64,000 bases of DNA from Verrucomicrobiales bacterium (lineage in GTDB: Bacteria > Verrucomicrobiota > Verrucomicrobiia > Verrucomicrobiales > SLCJ01): NCBI GenBank assembly GCA_024636835.1, contig JAGXGH010000113.1, forward strand, positions 1 to 64,000, written 5' to 3'. The notes below the pieces were generated by a model. The model was not told the DNA's origin and made no database searches. It was given only the letters and a program-made list of their open reading frames with translations. Shown here piece by piece: positions 53,001-60,157 of this stretch. Position numbers and translations under genes: made by a program. Position 1 is the first letter of the stretch; each line of letters opens with the position of its first letter.

Positions 53001-54424
53001 TTCACTGGAAGACCGCCAGCTTCATTGTAGGAAGTCACGCATTCCTGGACGTGATGGAAAACGGCTACTCCGAAGCCCTCGATGCCGCCTTTGTCGGTGA
53101 GAAAGTCTATCTCAGGCTGATTGCTCCGGGTCTTGACCGAGGGCCGGAACGTGATTCGACAGAACTTACCCTGAAAGGAACCAGCGGAGTTGAGACCAAA
53201 TACCAGATCAGAGAGACCGAGTCCCATTCCGGTGTATTCAAAGGGGTTTTCACCATCGCTTATGCGGATGACAATCTTCCCGCGGAACTCCCCCCTGTGG
53301 AACTTAACGGATTCCCCGTCCGCTATGGCGACGACATCACGGTGAGTTACGAAAATCAGTCTTATGAAGTCGCGGTGAACAAGGGCGCCGATGGCATTAT
53401 CGAGCCATTTACCAAGCGCTTTAGTGGCGATGAAATGGCAGTCCGAACCGGCTTCACCTTGGCGGAATGTTATTTCGAGCTCGCCAAGAAGCACCGCGAA
53501 ATGGATCAGGAAAGCCTGGCTCGCAGAGAAATCGGTCATGCCCGTAAACTGCTTGCGGAGGCTTTGGCAAACCACCAAGACCCTGAACTCATGGCCCACG
53601 CTGAATACCTGCTAGGTAACCTCGCGCAGGAATATGCGGATCTTGCGAAAAACGACGCTGCCAAGCTGCCGATGTATCAGGACGCGCTGGCTCGTTTCTC
53701 GAAAATCCCCAGCGATTATCCAGAAACCGAATTCGCTTCAAAAGCCCAGTTCAAGACAGCCCTTGTCTACGAGAAGATGGGCGAGATCGAGAACTCGGTC
53801 GAAGAGTATGTGAAGCTCGCTTACAAGTATCCAAACGACGAACTGATCCCAACAGTGATGGCGCGCCTGGGTGGTTACTTCCAAGCCAAGGGCATGGTGT
53901 TTAAAAAGCAGGCGGATCCGTTTCGCGAAAAAGAGGATCTGGAATCCCAGTCGGAAATGCTCAAGTTTGATGAACTGAGTTATCCGGAATTTCTTAATGC
54001 CGCGATGGTATTCTACAAACTCTACGAGCGCTTTCCAGACGATCCTATCGCCGGTCTGGCAGGCCTCCGCGCTGCACAGAACTACATGCGGGCGCATCAG
54101 TATGAGGAGGCAATCGAGCTCTTTGATGATGTCGTGGCGAACGAGGAGTATGACGATCGCGAGATTCGCTCTCAGGCGCTTTATTGGAGTGGTATCAGCA
54201 ATGAGCGAGTCGCCGGAATCGCGGCCGAAGATAACTGGAGACAACGAGGTGAAGGGACAAGAAACGCCTATCAGATTTACCGCCGCGTCACCTTCGATTT
54301 CCCCGACAGCAAATGGGCAAAATATGCCCGCGGACGCCTCGCTGACCCGACCTTCGCGGACCTCGCGGAAAAAGAAGCATTAGAACGCGAACGTATGATC
54401 GAAGCCCTGAAAGAAAGCCGCTAA
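47012..54424 (+). CDS. Giant exported alpha-solenoid / beta-module / TPR protein B
   Basis: A 2470-residue paralogue of protein A with the same layout. The signal segment is FVSIGVHSLFLLSSLSA and a helical solenoid runs to about 1070. Beta modules follow at 1089-1166 (VKINLRDPTLSVSGVGADIE), 1232-1291 (VTVSLQSSSGDEI, VLKETSPFSGEFEAVVPTTG), 1695-1751 (IDDADLDSSPKRDTIEINV, IETEEHSGRFMG) and 2031-2088 (RETESHSGVFKGVF). A PA14-like part (YLLDGKPAD...LAPGLHEIEIW) lies near 1475-1515, and TPRs run from about 2143 (FTLAECYFELAKKHREMDQE). Shared strings with A, such as VPTTGAQALAF and EYVKLAYKYP, show an old tandem duplication. The two probably form paired subunits of one envelope assembly. Substrate or partner unknown. 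Confidence 0.8.
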   Translation: MPSRQHNPQRQIFTHAARIGFVSIGVHSLFLLSSLSASPLDDRIAAFKDAPTQTENAVSDILDGGLKENRSALAFAAVKPWLSANPSESQTLLYRAAQSAEYAGDWTAAASFYRKLLKADRLDGGIAVEAVPACYRLLISHLGDPDAAYLFMRDEGARLREFGDAKKFDSWFLKKAMERKDLLGLTKWLTAIHNTNEPLDPFSDSLDVLLGELETFDHGGEELFTELSKLAAARQTSPAVKARINGVMEIVPFAETMAKYVGEKREIPELLLNAPIKAAEALVAAAPYEGSIAVAKGWMHYNAGDSGVFAQFIAPRRAEKAAPLLQALKKLPADQARTLLGLEVAAAKGRKMAQYLPTQQELRALVTQKPEIFNSLAAPDVPLFDSTLTIEEAKAMAPNLARNPSRDAALVRAFAKDERRFGAVIDDMMKTEMWRFNNIKEVTDPIWKSGMFERGEEKFETANKKYANFDTRYQQIKKQIDKKASSKDRLAAFKALQADLLSNSPSIPGALALWDELFTKSTDEDTVTMAKSMTSDLSGDRELLLRRALGHITFGKAGRLEWTAEVQNQNHYRHHQQDTRTKGAALITHFENMLRAQMKSSSITEPIFGLWLHSVDPNTPEAKAFMTELLSSPAYVKLPLDYRQSAADSYHFGNMALTSEMGMTNPVKVSRELLDLPENPQPAAVEAAFKSVVDRASKAPAPVAILGLRPVAALPEWSDQTRNSVLSLFKDLAPLGDYPSSQGYEQLIQRLTKEAVEKDQLGMLESYAAGLWEAASSPDDNRQYAGAAALAAFAEQAQASGASSIAMTIARGGIRSQAGRSMAASDQASPTETIASLGRTVGNAAADVGAVEIPVDPTDPAFPIYKSNSEFILGNLDSAWNLYVDNADQLNSVLRNLSVEYGFWLLQKNTDTGRTDEAEDLVKELTIWSRQAQGTFSLEQEARLKIAYADLAFLKGALPTSRAWYRKVAEAAEYDGTEMLLIAALGSVKVDRVSKDFGAAMTELDKLMRLKNPDFRKRVRYARAEVFMDQENYAEALDEIEAVLREDPKHPDALILRGKIHYEMRKLVEASEIELGPSQDDTVLVPGESVKINLRDPTLSVSGVGADIEVEIWAKSGDKERVLLYQLGDSKEKFRAEIPTALGPATPGDKVLQILGEDEIRFGYSKRFREKMDDLPADPEIAISVASDAYLSFSAGAFPPREGERKLDIEELGLSTAQAALGMRAVRPGNPVYIRVNDADRSVTAGIDEITVSLQSSSGDEIRQLVLKETSPFSGEFEAVVPTTGAQALAFASESAPGRDPNMAISSKDYPGWQGQVGEKDEARIFGIDLNDNAAIDKMTIDTGESGLTHFVLQTSMNGKEWMTRSRYPEHLAPWDGRPRVTSFPTYTSHSGAIAISTPEGRELPEDWLEKMELTSARQSTDFLAATVKSLSVEELPVVSTGHPGYSGLIRYRALFYQPAAAVRTLKLTGYPSENASTIYLLDGKPADEESEDPMTIVRELAPGLHEIEIWRNEGRSELLKHKPVLLCDEVGKDDLVPCPDEMFDPATFPEGVRNLIPQPSVITKLEGNGLEVAFGDKTQARLVRMVILGFEGVAPTIRKITLSDREGTALLPVKQDYKELRENTELEVLPGDEITARYEDPVSATPKRTKHEKRLTVAFNDALITASFLNYEENKEGERVLVTEPIRRFRLDDAVGIVIDDADLDSSPKRDTIEINVTSSGGATATLIAIETEEHSGRFMGRVFPVEGEPSRASEIKITPGGTLTAVYRDVENLDPGIPTDRTVTIGHAMYSIPALAAYSVGSEEKSDPVEKAKDKKPVTKGRASAPEIVRPRRSLSYHHMGEDDYSGGIIDAVIGAPLRFDVIASHLALAKSSEIRAYIQTDAARKAANLDGDSTFDVRVPGTLKLTGTLGGAKVETPAGYTLGSSATPPTNEPPLEEGRFSFSVPLILGDPPERSFATSAAAELPSSALPDGLAVKAGDIIHIGFPWQDEEDKVHWKTASFIVGSHAFLDVMENGYSEALDAAFVGEKVYLRLIAPGLDRGPERDSTELTLKGTSGVETKYQIRETESHSGVFKGVFTIAYADDNLPAELPPVELNGFPVRYGDDITVSYENQSYEVAVNKGADGIIEPFTKRFSGDEMAVRTGFTLAECYFELAKKHREMDQESLARREIGHARKLLAEALANHQDPELMAHAEYLLGNLAQEYADLAKNDAAKLPMYQDALARFSKIPSDYPETEFASKAQFKTALVYEKMGEIENSVEEYVKLAYKYPNDELIPTVMARLGGYFQAKGMVFKKQADPFREKEDLESQSEMLKFDELSYPEFLNAAMVFYKLYERFPDDPIAGLAGLRAAQNYMRAHQYEEAIELFDDVVANEEYDDREIRSQALYWSGISNERVAGIAAEDNWRQRGEGTRNAYQIYRRVTFDFPDSKWAKYARGRLADPTFADLAEKEALERERMIEALKESR

Positions 54425-54428
54425 ACTT

Positions 54429-54791
54429 GTGAACGAACTCGAAACACAACTCCTGCGAGAAATGGTCGGCGTCAACAAGGCGACGCTGATCATCCGAACT
54501 CGCGATAATATCGACGCAGGCCGATGGTGGCGAAAGACACCGCTCTGGCTGTGCGTAGTCGGTGACCATCTTGTCATGCTCGCTGTAGCGCGTCGTCGAT
54601 ATGCCGAAAAGATTGCCATCGCCGAATGCCCCGACAGCCACTACAACCCAGCTACAGGCGAACTGGTTATCGAACCCGGTGAAAATCTTCGCTTCAGCCG
54701 TTTCAAAATATCTCCTCGCGAGGCGATACAGATTTTGAAAATTCTCAATCCGCAATCCGTCAGCAAAAACTCTCCTAAACTAATACCGTAA
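54429..54791 (+). CDS. Small uncharacterised protein ahead of exbB
   Basis: A 120-residue protein starting with GTG four bases after the stop of giant protein B and ending 6 bases before exbB, so firmly within the operon. It has no signal peptide or obvious membrane helix; the only apolar run is PLWLCVVGDHLVMLAVARRR. The pattern (RDNIDAGRWWRKTPLWLCVV, YNPATGELVIEPGENLRFSR, ISPREAIQIL) suggests a small cytoplasmic PH-like beta fold capped by a helix, but I do not recognise a family. Its position suggests a cytoplasmic accessory of the motor. Confidence 0.65.
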   Translation: MNELETQLLREMVGVNKATLIIRTRDNIDAGRWWRKTPLWLCVVGDHLVMLAVARRRYAEKIAIAECPDSHYNPATGELVIEPGENLRFSRFKISPREAIQILKILNPQSVSKNSPKLIP

Positions 54792-54797
54792 CCTACT

Positions 54798-55439
54798 ATG
54801 TTAAAACATATACTAGATGGAGGACCACTCATGGTCGCTCTGATTCTTTGCAGCATGATCAGCCTGGCCGTCGTTTTCGACCGTTGGCAGGCGTTCAAAA
54901 ACAATCGTAAGATCGACACGCGCTCGCTCCGCTCAAAAGTGCTGGCTCATTTGCGGGACAACGATATCTCTGCTGCGATCTCTGAATGCGAGGAAGCCAA
55001 GGGGCCGATTGCTTCGGTCATCCTCGCCGGTCTCCGGTCATACCAGCATCTGCGCGGTAAAGAGGAGAGCTCTGAAACCATGCGCATGGTCGTTGGGCAG
55101 GTGATGGAAGATTACAGCGCGCAGGCGATGAGCGTGGTGAACCGCCGACTGGATATCCTCACGACCATCGGCGTGGCCGCACCTCTGCTCGGTATGACGG
55201 GAACGGTAACCGGTATGATTACATCGTTCGCAGGACTAGAAAGTGCGGGTGGCATCGGTGGTGGTGGAGCTGTCGCTGGCGGTATTTCGGAAGCCATGGT
55301 GACTACTGCTGCCGGCCTGATCATCGCGCTATTCGCGGTGATTCCACAGAGCGTATTCAACCGCTGGAGCGACGAGATCGAACTCGAGATCGAGGAAGCC
55401 AACAGCGAGATCGTCGAATTCATCCTGACTCACCACTGA
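54798..55439 (+). CDS. exbB: MotA/TolQ/ExbB-family proton channel protein
   Basis: A 213-residue inner-membrane protein. Three membrane helices are visible: about 8-28 (PLMVALILCSMISLAVVF), 115-140 (around LTTIGVAAPLLGMTGTVTGM) and 155-185 (MVTTAAGLIIALFAVIPQSV). The large cytoplasmic loop lies between helices 1 and 2, as in ExbB/TolQ. The signature LLGMTGTVTGMITSF is intact. Together with ExbD it forms the proton-driven stator that energises TonB- or TolA-type proteins. The downstream exbD genes are separated from it by an inserted four-helix-bundle gene. Start ATG 54798 follows the upstream stop by 6 bases and has no clear Shine-Dalgarno sequence. Confidence 0.92.
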   Translation: MLKHILDGGPLMVALILCSMISLAVVFDRWQAFKNNRKIDTRSLRSKVLAHLRDNDISAAISECEEAKGPIASVILAGLRSYQHLRGKEESSETMRMVVGQVMEDYSAQAMSVVNRRLDILTTIGVAAPLLGMTGTVTGMITSFAGLESAGGIGGGGAVAGGISEAMVTTAAGLIIALFAVIPQSVFNRWSDEIELEIEEANSEIVEFILTHH

Positions 55440-55442
55440 GGT

Positions 55443-55534
<92 letters not shown>

Positions 55535-55918
55535 ATGGCAGTTCAGAGCGTCAAGGATTTAGAGGTTTATCGGAAGTCATACCGGCTTGCGATGGAGTTC
55601 TATGAACTCAGCAAGGATTTTCCTGTTGAGGAACGATTTGCACTTACCAGCCAAGCTCGAAGGTCTTCGCGCTCTGTTCCGATGAATCTTCGCGAGGCAT
55701 GGGCCAAACGCCGATATCCTGCACATTTTGTAAGTAAGCTGACTGACTGCGACGGAGAAAACTCCGAGACCGACACCTCTTTGGATTTCGCCCGTGATTG
55801 CGGATACATCTCCAATGAACAGCATCATGAACTGACCTCTCTGAACCGCGAAATAGGAAAAATGTTAGGAGCGATGCTCAAAAGTCCGGAGAAATTCCTT
55901 CTGACTCCTGTTTCCTGA
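55535..55918 (+). CDS. Four-helix-bundle protein (S23/23S-rRNA-intervening-sequence family)
   Basis: A 127-residue helical protein. The family pattern is clear: VKDLEVYRKSYRLAMEFYEL, FALTSQARRSSRSVPMNLRE (usual SVPxNIxEG), FVSKLTDCDGENSETDTSLD (usual AxGSxxExxTxL) and GYISNEQHHEL. The family includes proteins encoded in 23S rRNA intervening sequences and is related to Avd of diversity-generating retroelements; the role of stand-alone copies is not established. The gene is flanked by exact 21-bp inverted repeats and its stop codon lies inside the right one. It interrupts the exbB-exbD operon, so it looks like a compact inserted element and not part of the motor. Confidence 0.88.
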   Translation: MAVQSVKDLEVYRKSYRLAMEFYELSKDFPVEERFALTSQARRSSRSVPMNLREAWAKRRYPAHFVSKLTDCDGENSETDTSLDFARDCGYISNEQHHELTSLNREIGKMLGAMLKSPEKFLLTPVS

Positions 55919-55925
55919 CTCCTGA
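55905..55925 (-). repeat. Right 21-bp inverted repeat of the four-helix-bundle element
   Basis: CTCCTGTTTCCTGACTCCTG plus A, the exact reverse complement of 55443-55463. It contains the stop codon (55916-55918) of the four-helix-bundle gene. A GTGAAATCCGTGGTTAAAAA word follows, as seen near other small elements in this genome (about 13140). Confidence 0.9.
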
Positions 55926-55978
55926 CATCTGTGCCCATCCGTGAAATCCGTGGTTAAAAACCACCCTAAACCCCACCT

Positions 55979-56392
55979 ATGAGAAAAAAATACAGCAAGG
56001 AAAAAAAGCACCGTGACGGTGAGATCCCTACCGGATCTTTCTCCGACATCGCGTTCTTGCTGATTATCTACTTCCTCGTGGCGACGACGCTGATGAAGGT
56101 GAAGACAATCACTGCTGACTTGCCCTCAGGAGAAAAATCCGCTCAGACGGAAACGGAGAAAACCCCGATCGTCAATCTTCAGGGTTCCGAGGTGATTTTC
56201 AACGATAAGAAGATGACCATGGATGAGCTCAAAGATCGCCTTGCCGCTCTGGAGCTAGGAACCAAAGAGCCTGGAGATCGGATCATCATGTTGGAGTCGA
56301 CGACAGGAACCCCTTACGAAAACTACTTTCAGGCCTTGGCCGCGATCAGCGCGAATGACGGGGTGGTTGCCATTGTGGAGGAGGACGAATAA
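55979..56392 (+). CDS. exbD: ExbD/TolR-family biopolymer transport protein 1
   Basis: A 137-residue single-pass membrane protein. The basic cytoplasmic head RKKYSKEKKHRDGEIP precedes FSDIAFLLIIYFLVATTLMK, which contains the conserved intramembrane Asp of ExbD/TolR that carries protons. A periplasmic domain follows, with the LPSGEKS, NDKKMTMDELKDRL and YFQALAAISANDG elements. It pairs with ExbB (54798), from which it is now separated by about 540 bases of inserted element. Confidence 0.9.
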   Translation: MRKKYSKEKKHRDGEIPTGSFSDIAFLLIIYFLVATTLMKVKTITADLPSGEKSAQTETEKTPIVNLQGSEVIFNDKKMTMDELKDRLAALELGTKEPGDRIIMLESTTGTPYENYFQALAAISANDGVVAIVEEDE

Positions 56393-56394
56393 GC

Positions 56395-56814
56395 ATGAAA
56401 CGTTCACGTAAAAAGAAGAGGAAGGCTATCCCCGTGCCGATCGCGAGCATGGGCGATATCGCGTTCCTTCTTATCATCTTCTTCCTCGTCTGTAGTGAGG
56501 TCTCAAAGGATAGGTCCGACCTTGATGTCACCTTGCCACTTTCCGAATACGTCGAGAAAACCAAAGCCCAAGTCGTCGCTCGGGTCGCGGTGGACAAGGA
56601 GGGCGACATCTATTTTGATGGCACTTTGGTGGATAATGCCAAGGACGTCGAATGGGGTGTGCGTGCTCTCCTGACCAGCACAGTTACCGACGATCAACGA
56701 CACGTGCAGTTCAAGTGTGATAGCGACTCGCCGAAGGAGGTTTTTGAGCCAGTTCTCAAGGCCATCGCCGCAGGTGGTGGAATCATCGAAGCGGTAGGCG
56801 AAAAAGCCGAGTGA
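56395..56814 (+). CDS. exbD: ExbD/TolR-family biopolymer transport protein 2
   Basis: A 139-residue second ExbD: a very basic head (KRSRKKKRKAIPVP), then MGDIAFLLIIFFLVCSEVSK with the conserved Asp, and a periplasmic part ending VLKAIAAGGGIIEAVGE. It starts 2 bases after the stop of the first copy with GAGGAGG about 10 bases upstream, so the two are co-translated. Paired, non-identical ExbD genes next to one ExbB suggest a heteromeric ExbD dimer. Confidence 0.9.
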   Translation: MKRSRKKKRKAIPVPIASMGDIAFLLIIFFLVCSEVSKDRSDLDVTLPLSEYVEKTKAQVVARVAVDKEGDIYFDGTLVDNAKDVEWGVRALLTSTVTDDQRHVQFKCDSDSPKEVFEPVLKAIAAGGGIIEAVGEKAE

Positions 56815-56833
56815 ATTTAAACGAATCAGAAAC

Positions 56834-57292
56834 ATGACAGATACCAAGACAAACGAAACAAGTCCTGACCAGTTGATGAAGGCCTTCGAAGGCCGAAGCC
56901 TGAAGTCGATCATTCTCTTCACCGTCGTCATCCATGCTGTTCTTTTGATTGGAACCAGTGTTCCGTATCTTTGGAGCGCTGTTACCGGTAAGGATATCAC
57001 TGAACAAAGCGAGGAAGAGCGGTTCCAAGCTGCCACCAAGGAAGCGACCACTGCTATTCGTGAGATCGCCGAACGCTACGATCTCAAACCTCAGGATCTA
57101 AGCAGCCGTTTCACTGATGGCGCGCCGAAAGCTCCGGCAGCAGCTTCCGCAGACACTTCTCCTGAGCCAACTCCCGAAGGTACCGCTACGGAGGAACCCA
57201 AAGAGCCTGAGTCGATCATCGAGAAGGAAATTCAGAAGGTGGAAGATGGCCCGGAGCTTCCGCCTGTCGAAGACGACGACCTTTTCAAATAA
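56834..57292 (+). CDS. TonB/TolA-like single-pass membrane protein
   Basis: A 152-residue protein with a cytoplasmic head of about 27 residues, one membrane helix (IILFTVVIHAVLLIGTSVPY) and a periplasmic Glu/Pro/Ala-rich tail (KAPAAASADTSPEPTPEGTA, EEPKEPES). This is the layout of the N-terminal half of TonB or TolA. No folded TonB C-terminal domain is present. With ExbB and two ExbD proteins immediately upstream it is the best candidate for the energised arm, but whom it contacts is unknown. The membrane helix contains a His, as in TonB and TolA. Confidence 0.7.
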   Translation: MTDTKTNETSPDQLMKAFEGRSLKSIILFTVVIHAVLLIGTSVPYLWSAVTGKDITEQSEEERFQAATKEATTAIREIAERYDLKPQDLSSRFTDGAPKAPAAASADTSPEPTPEGTATEEPKEPESIIEKEIQKVEDGPELPPVEDDDLFK

Positions 57293-57327
57293 GCGAGTAG
57301 TTAGACATTTCGTAAAAAATCCGACGC

Positions 57328-58956
57328 ATGACTGGCAAAAATCAAAGCTCAATCCCCGCCTTAGAGGTGGACGAGATTCCAACGAATCCGTCCCCGTTCA
57401 AGGCGCGCGTGATTAGTGTGGCTTTGATCATGCTCAGTAGCTTGGCGCTTGGCGCCTGGCATTGGGGACCCGACGCTTTCGACGCTTTTCTCGAAAAGAA
57501 TGCGAAGATTGCTATCCTGTTTTCTGATTTCGGATCGGGGAATCACCTCACTTCGCTTCTCAAGGTTTGTTTTCAGGCATTTGGAGTTGCCGGAGCGCTT
57601 TGCTTGCTTGGCGGGGTTTTGAGTCTAGTCCGTATTCGGATGACCTACCGCTTGATCGGTATCAGCTTGATCGCGGTCTATCTGGTGCTTGCCACCTATG
57701 TATTCCTCACTTGGCACGGAGTGTTTGCGATCTTGGACAACGAGATCGAAGTCGACGGTACTCCGCTGGACAAGGCGACGACTCTTGTTTTCTGGTGGAA
57801 GGTCGCGTGGCCGGCTCTTGCAGTTGCCGCGTATGCCGCATGGGTGCATGTGATGTTGCGGAGCCGTTCGGTCTACGCCGCCTTTTCCGGTCAGTCCGGC
57901 GCACCGATGAAAGGTGATCGTGTTCTGGAAGATATCCGCACCCACGGTCGTGATCCGCGTCACCGCCGAAGCATCTACGCGAGTGTGTTTCTTCACCTCC
58001 TGATCATTGTCATCATTCCTTACATCCTTAGCCTCGGCGGCTGTGTGGAAGCCTATAAAGTTCCGCAAGGCAGCGGAAATCCTGTCGTTGCCATGGTGAA
58101 AATGGTTAAGCCGAAGAAGAAAAAGAAGAAGACACTCACGCTGCGACCGAACTCTGCAATCATTTTCGAACAACCCGATCTGGACAACACTGAGGTGGAT
58201 CAGGTGATGGAGAAAGAGACCCAGGTAACCTACGAAGCAAACCCCTCCAACGTGGCTGGCAAGATGGGTAAAGGCGGCGGCACCAAGGGCGGTTGGCCCG
58301 AGGGCATGGAAGATTACAAGATCCGTTTCATCCGTCTTGATCACGGAGGAGCGGGTTGGGATGACGGCATGAACCAGACCAATGCCGACATCAATTTCCT
58401 GCGCGCCTTCGCCCAAGCGACCGGCTTTAAGAACATTGCAAGTAGCGGTGAAAGTCACTCGATTGCCTTACTCGCGAAATATCCCGACGATGGGTTCCCT
58501 CCATTTGTTTACATCACCGGTAACTCGAACATGGGGAATGTCAGTTCGTCAGATGCGAAGATCCTCCGCGAATACTGCCTCAAAGGCGGCATGTTGATTG
58601 GCGATGCGGGTAGCGTGAGGTTCCACCAATCTTTCCTCCGTCTTATGCGCCAAGTTTTCCCGGACAAGCCTCTGCTGGACGTCGCCGATGACGATATGCT
58701 CTACCAGTTGCCTTACGGTTTTCCTGACGGTGCTCCCGCGTTCTGGGCCCACGGCGGTAGGCGCGCACTCGGTGTGAAGCACGAAGGCCGCTGGTGCGTC
58801 TTCTATCACCCAGGTGACATGAACGATGCCTGGAAATCGCAAGGTTACACTGACGTCACCCCTGAGATGCGCGACGCCGCAATGAACCTTGGGATCAACT
58901 TGGTTTACTACTCCTTCAATCAATGGAACGACGCCGTCCAAAAACAGCGCAAATGA
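57328..58956 (+). CDS. Multi-spanning membrane protein with C-terminal DUF4159 domain
   Basis: A 542-residue protein. Five membrane helices are evident: about 30-48 (VISVALIMLSSLALGAWHW), 70-95 (around AFGVAGALCLLGGVLSLV), 108-128 (LIGISLIAVYLVLATYVFL), 153-172 and 215-236 (SVFLHLLIIVIIPYILSLGG). After the last comes VPQGSGNPVVAMVKMVKPKK and more Lys, much like the periplasmic start of a TonB. The DUF4159 domain covers about 325-535 (IRFIRLDHGGAGWDDGMNQT, FVYITGNSNMGNVS, LREYCLKGGMLIGDAGSVRF, GHPGD-like YHPGDMNDAW). DUF4159 has a Rossmann-like ThuA-type look and unknown function. It is a typical neighbour of ExbB/ExbD in Verrucomicrobiota. Confidence 0.82.
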   Translation: MTGKNQSSIPALEVDEIPTNPSPFKARVISVALIMLSSLALGAWHWGPDAFDAFLEKNAKIAILFSDFGSGNHLTSLLKVCFQAFGVAGALCLLGGVLSLVRIRMTYRLIGISLIAVYLVLATYVFLTWHGVFAILDNEIEVDGTPLDKATTLVFWWKVAWPALAVAAYAAWVHVMLRSRSVYAAFSGQSGAPMKGDRVLEDIRTHGRDPRHRRSIYASVFLHLLIIVIIPYILSLGGCVEAYKVPQGSGNPVVAMVKMVKPKKKKKKTLTLRPNSAIIFEQPDLDNTEVDQVMEKETQVTYEANPSNVAGKMGKGGGTKGGWPEGMEDYKIRFIRLDHGGAGWDDGMNQTNADINFLRAFAQATGFKNIASSGESHSIALLAKYPDDGFPPFVYITGNSNMGNVSSSDAKILREYCLKGGMLIGDAGSVRFHQSFLRLMRQVFPDKPLLDVADDDMLYQLPYGFPDGAPAFWAHGGRRALGVKHEGRWCVFYHPGDMNDAWKSQGYTDVTPEMRDAAMNLGINLVYYSFNQWNDAVQKQRK

Positions 58957-58975
58957 GGGCGGAAGCCGGAATGAA

Positions 58976-60157
58976 ATGAACTGGAATTACTTCAATACCC
59001 TAGGCTATGTGAGCGTGATCCTTTGGATCTCAATGCCGCTGCTTTGGTTTGTCCACAGCCGGATGAAAACGCGCCGTTGGCTCGTCCATATCGCGCTTCT
59101 GTTTGGAATCGTGGCATTCGTGCTGGCGAACATTAATTCGAAGTCTCATGTCGAACGTATCCAACAGGATCAGACGGAACAATTGGCACAAATCCAGGCT
59201 CAAAAAGAAGCAAAGCGCCAAGCTGCATTGGATAGCCGCGGGGAGGAGGTCGCCGACATTCAGTTTGCGGAGGATGATTCGAATGACTTTTTGGATCGCG
59301 CGGGCATGGATGAATCCGACCTGAAGTACATGGACAAGCAGCTCGACGATGGAGCGGTTCCCGAGTGGAAACAGGATAAGAAAGACCGCTCCGCAGGGGC
59401 GGGCGACGATGCCGGACTCGAGGATTTGATCGGTGCCGAAGAACAAACCGAAGGTGTGGTCTCTGAAGAGTTGGAAAATGTTTCGGAAGCAGAACCCATC
59501 GTGATGAGCGCGAAAGATAAGGATATGGCAAATCGTCTGGATTCGCTGAACCTCAAGGCGATCCAAGCCATGATCCTATTGGGCTTGATCTTCGTTGTGA
59601 TGGACTACTTCCGACGGACAAACGTCTATCGTGAAGCCTATCTGCCTTTGCCCTTGCCAGGATCCTGGACGAATTCGATGACCTTCCCTTCCGCCATCGA
59701 AGAACGGCCCGAGCCGGCGCGTCGGAGTATGGTTGATGAACTCGCGTGGATGACAAAACGCGGTGAGACATTTCTCTATCTGACCGATGACAATATCAAA
59801 GCCGGTGAACTGCCGGAGTCATTGCCCAAGTTCGGCAAGAAGCGATGGACTACGGAGGTGATCCGCGTATCCGACGACGAGAGTGAGTTGGACAACAAGT
59901 TTGTCTTTGAGTCTCTTTGGTTCGGGCGGGCATCCTTTGTCGTCAACTCGGCTAACTCATCGAAAGCGATTCTGGATGACTTCCAGAATCGTTTGGGGAA
60001 ACGAAAAACAGCTCGAGCACGAGTGCGGCGAACTGTCCATATAGTCTGGGATCTAAGCGACCCCATCCCGGAATCCACGAAGCAGGCCGTTGCAGATCTT
60101 GCAGGAGCTACGGGTTTTTCTCTGTTTTTGAATGATAACCAAAACCGATCAGCATGA
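58976..60157 (+). CDS. Membrane protein of the Exb operon, function unknown
   Basis: A 393-residue protein. ATG 58976 is chosen because the ATG at 58971 reads only MK-stop and upstream in-frame starts would overlap the previous gene. Two N-terminal helices (about 8-28 LGYVSVILWISMPLLWFV; 36-55 VHIALLFGIVAFVLANI) are followed by a charged, coiled-coil-like segment (RIQQDQTEQLAQIQAQKEAK) and an acidic stretch. A third helix (about 194-210, IQAMILLGLIFVVMDYF) precedes a C-terminal alpha/beta domain of about 180 residues (GETFLYLTDDNI, VVNSANSSKAILDDF, VHIVWDLSDPIPES). No family recognised. Its stop overlaps the next ATG by 4 bases. Confidence 0.7.
   Translation: MNWNYFNTLGYVSVILWISMPLLWFVHSRMKTRRWLVHIALLFGIVAFVLANINSKSHVERIQQDQTEQLAQIQAQKEAKRQAALDSRGEEVADIQFAEDDSNDFLDRAGMDESDLKYMDKQLDDGAVPEWKQDKKDRSAGAGDDAGLEDLIGAEEQTEGVVSEELENVSEAEPIVMSAKDKDMANRLDSLNLKAIQAMILLGLIFVVMDYFRRTNVYREAYLPLPLPGSWTNSMTFPSAIEERPEPARRSMVDELAWMTKRGETFLYLTDDNIKAGELPESLPKFGKKRWTTEVIRVSDDESELDNKFVFESLWFGRASFVVNSANSSKAILDDFQNRLGKRKTARARVRRTVHIVWDLSDPIPESTKQAVADLAGATGFSLFLNDNQNRSA

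Noticed and set aside
55535-55918. Possible 23S rRNA intervening sequence
   Set aside because: The protein family occurs in such sequences, but there is no rRNA sequence on either side; the flanks are exbB and exbD.
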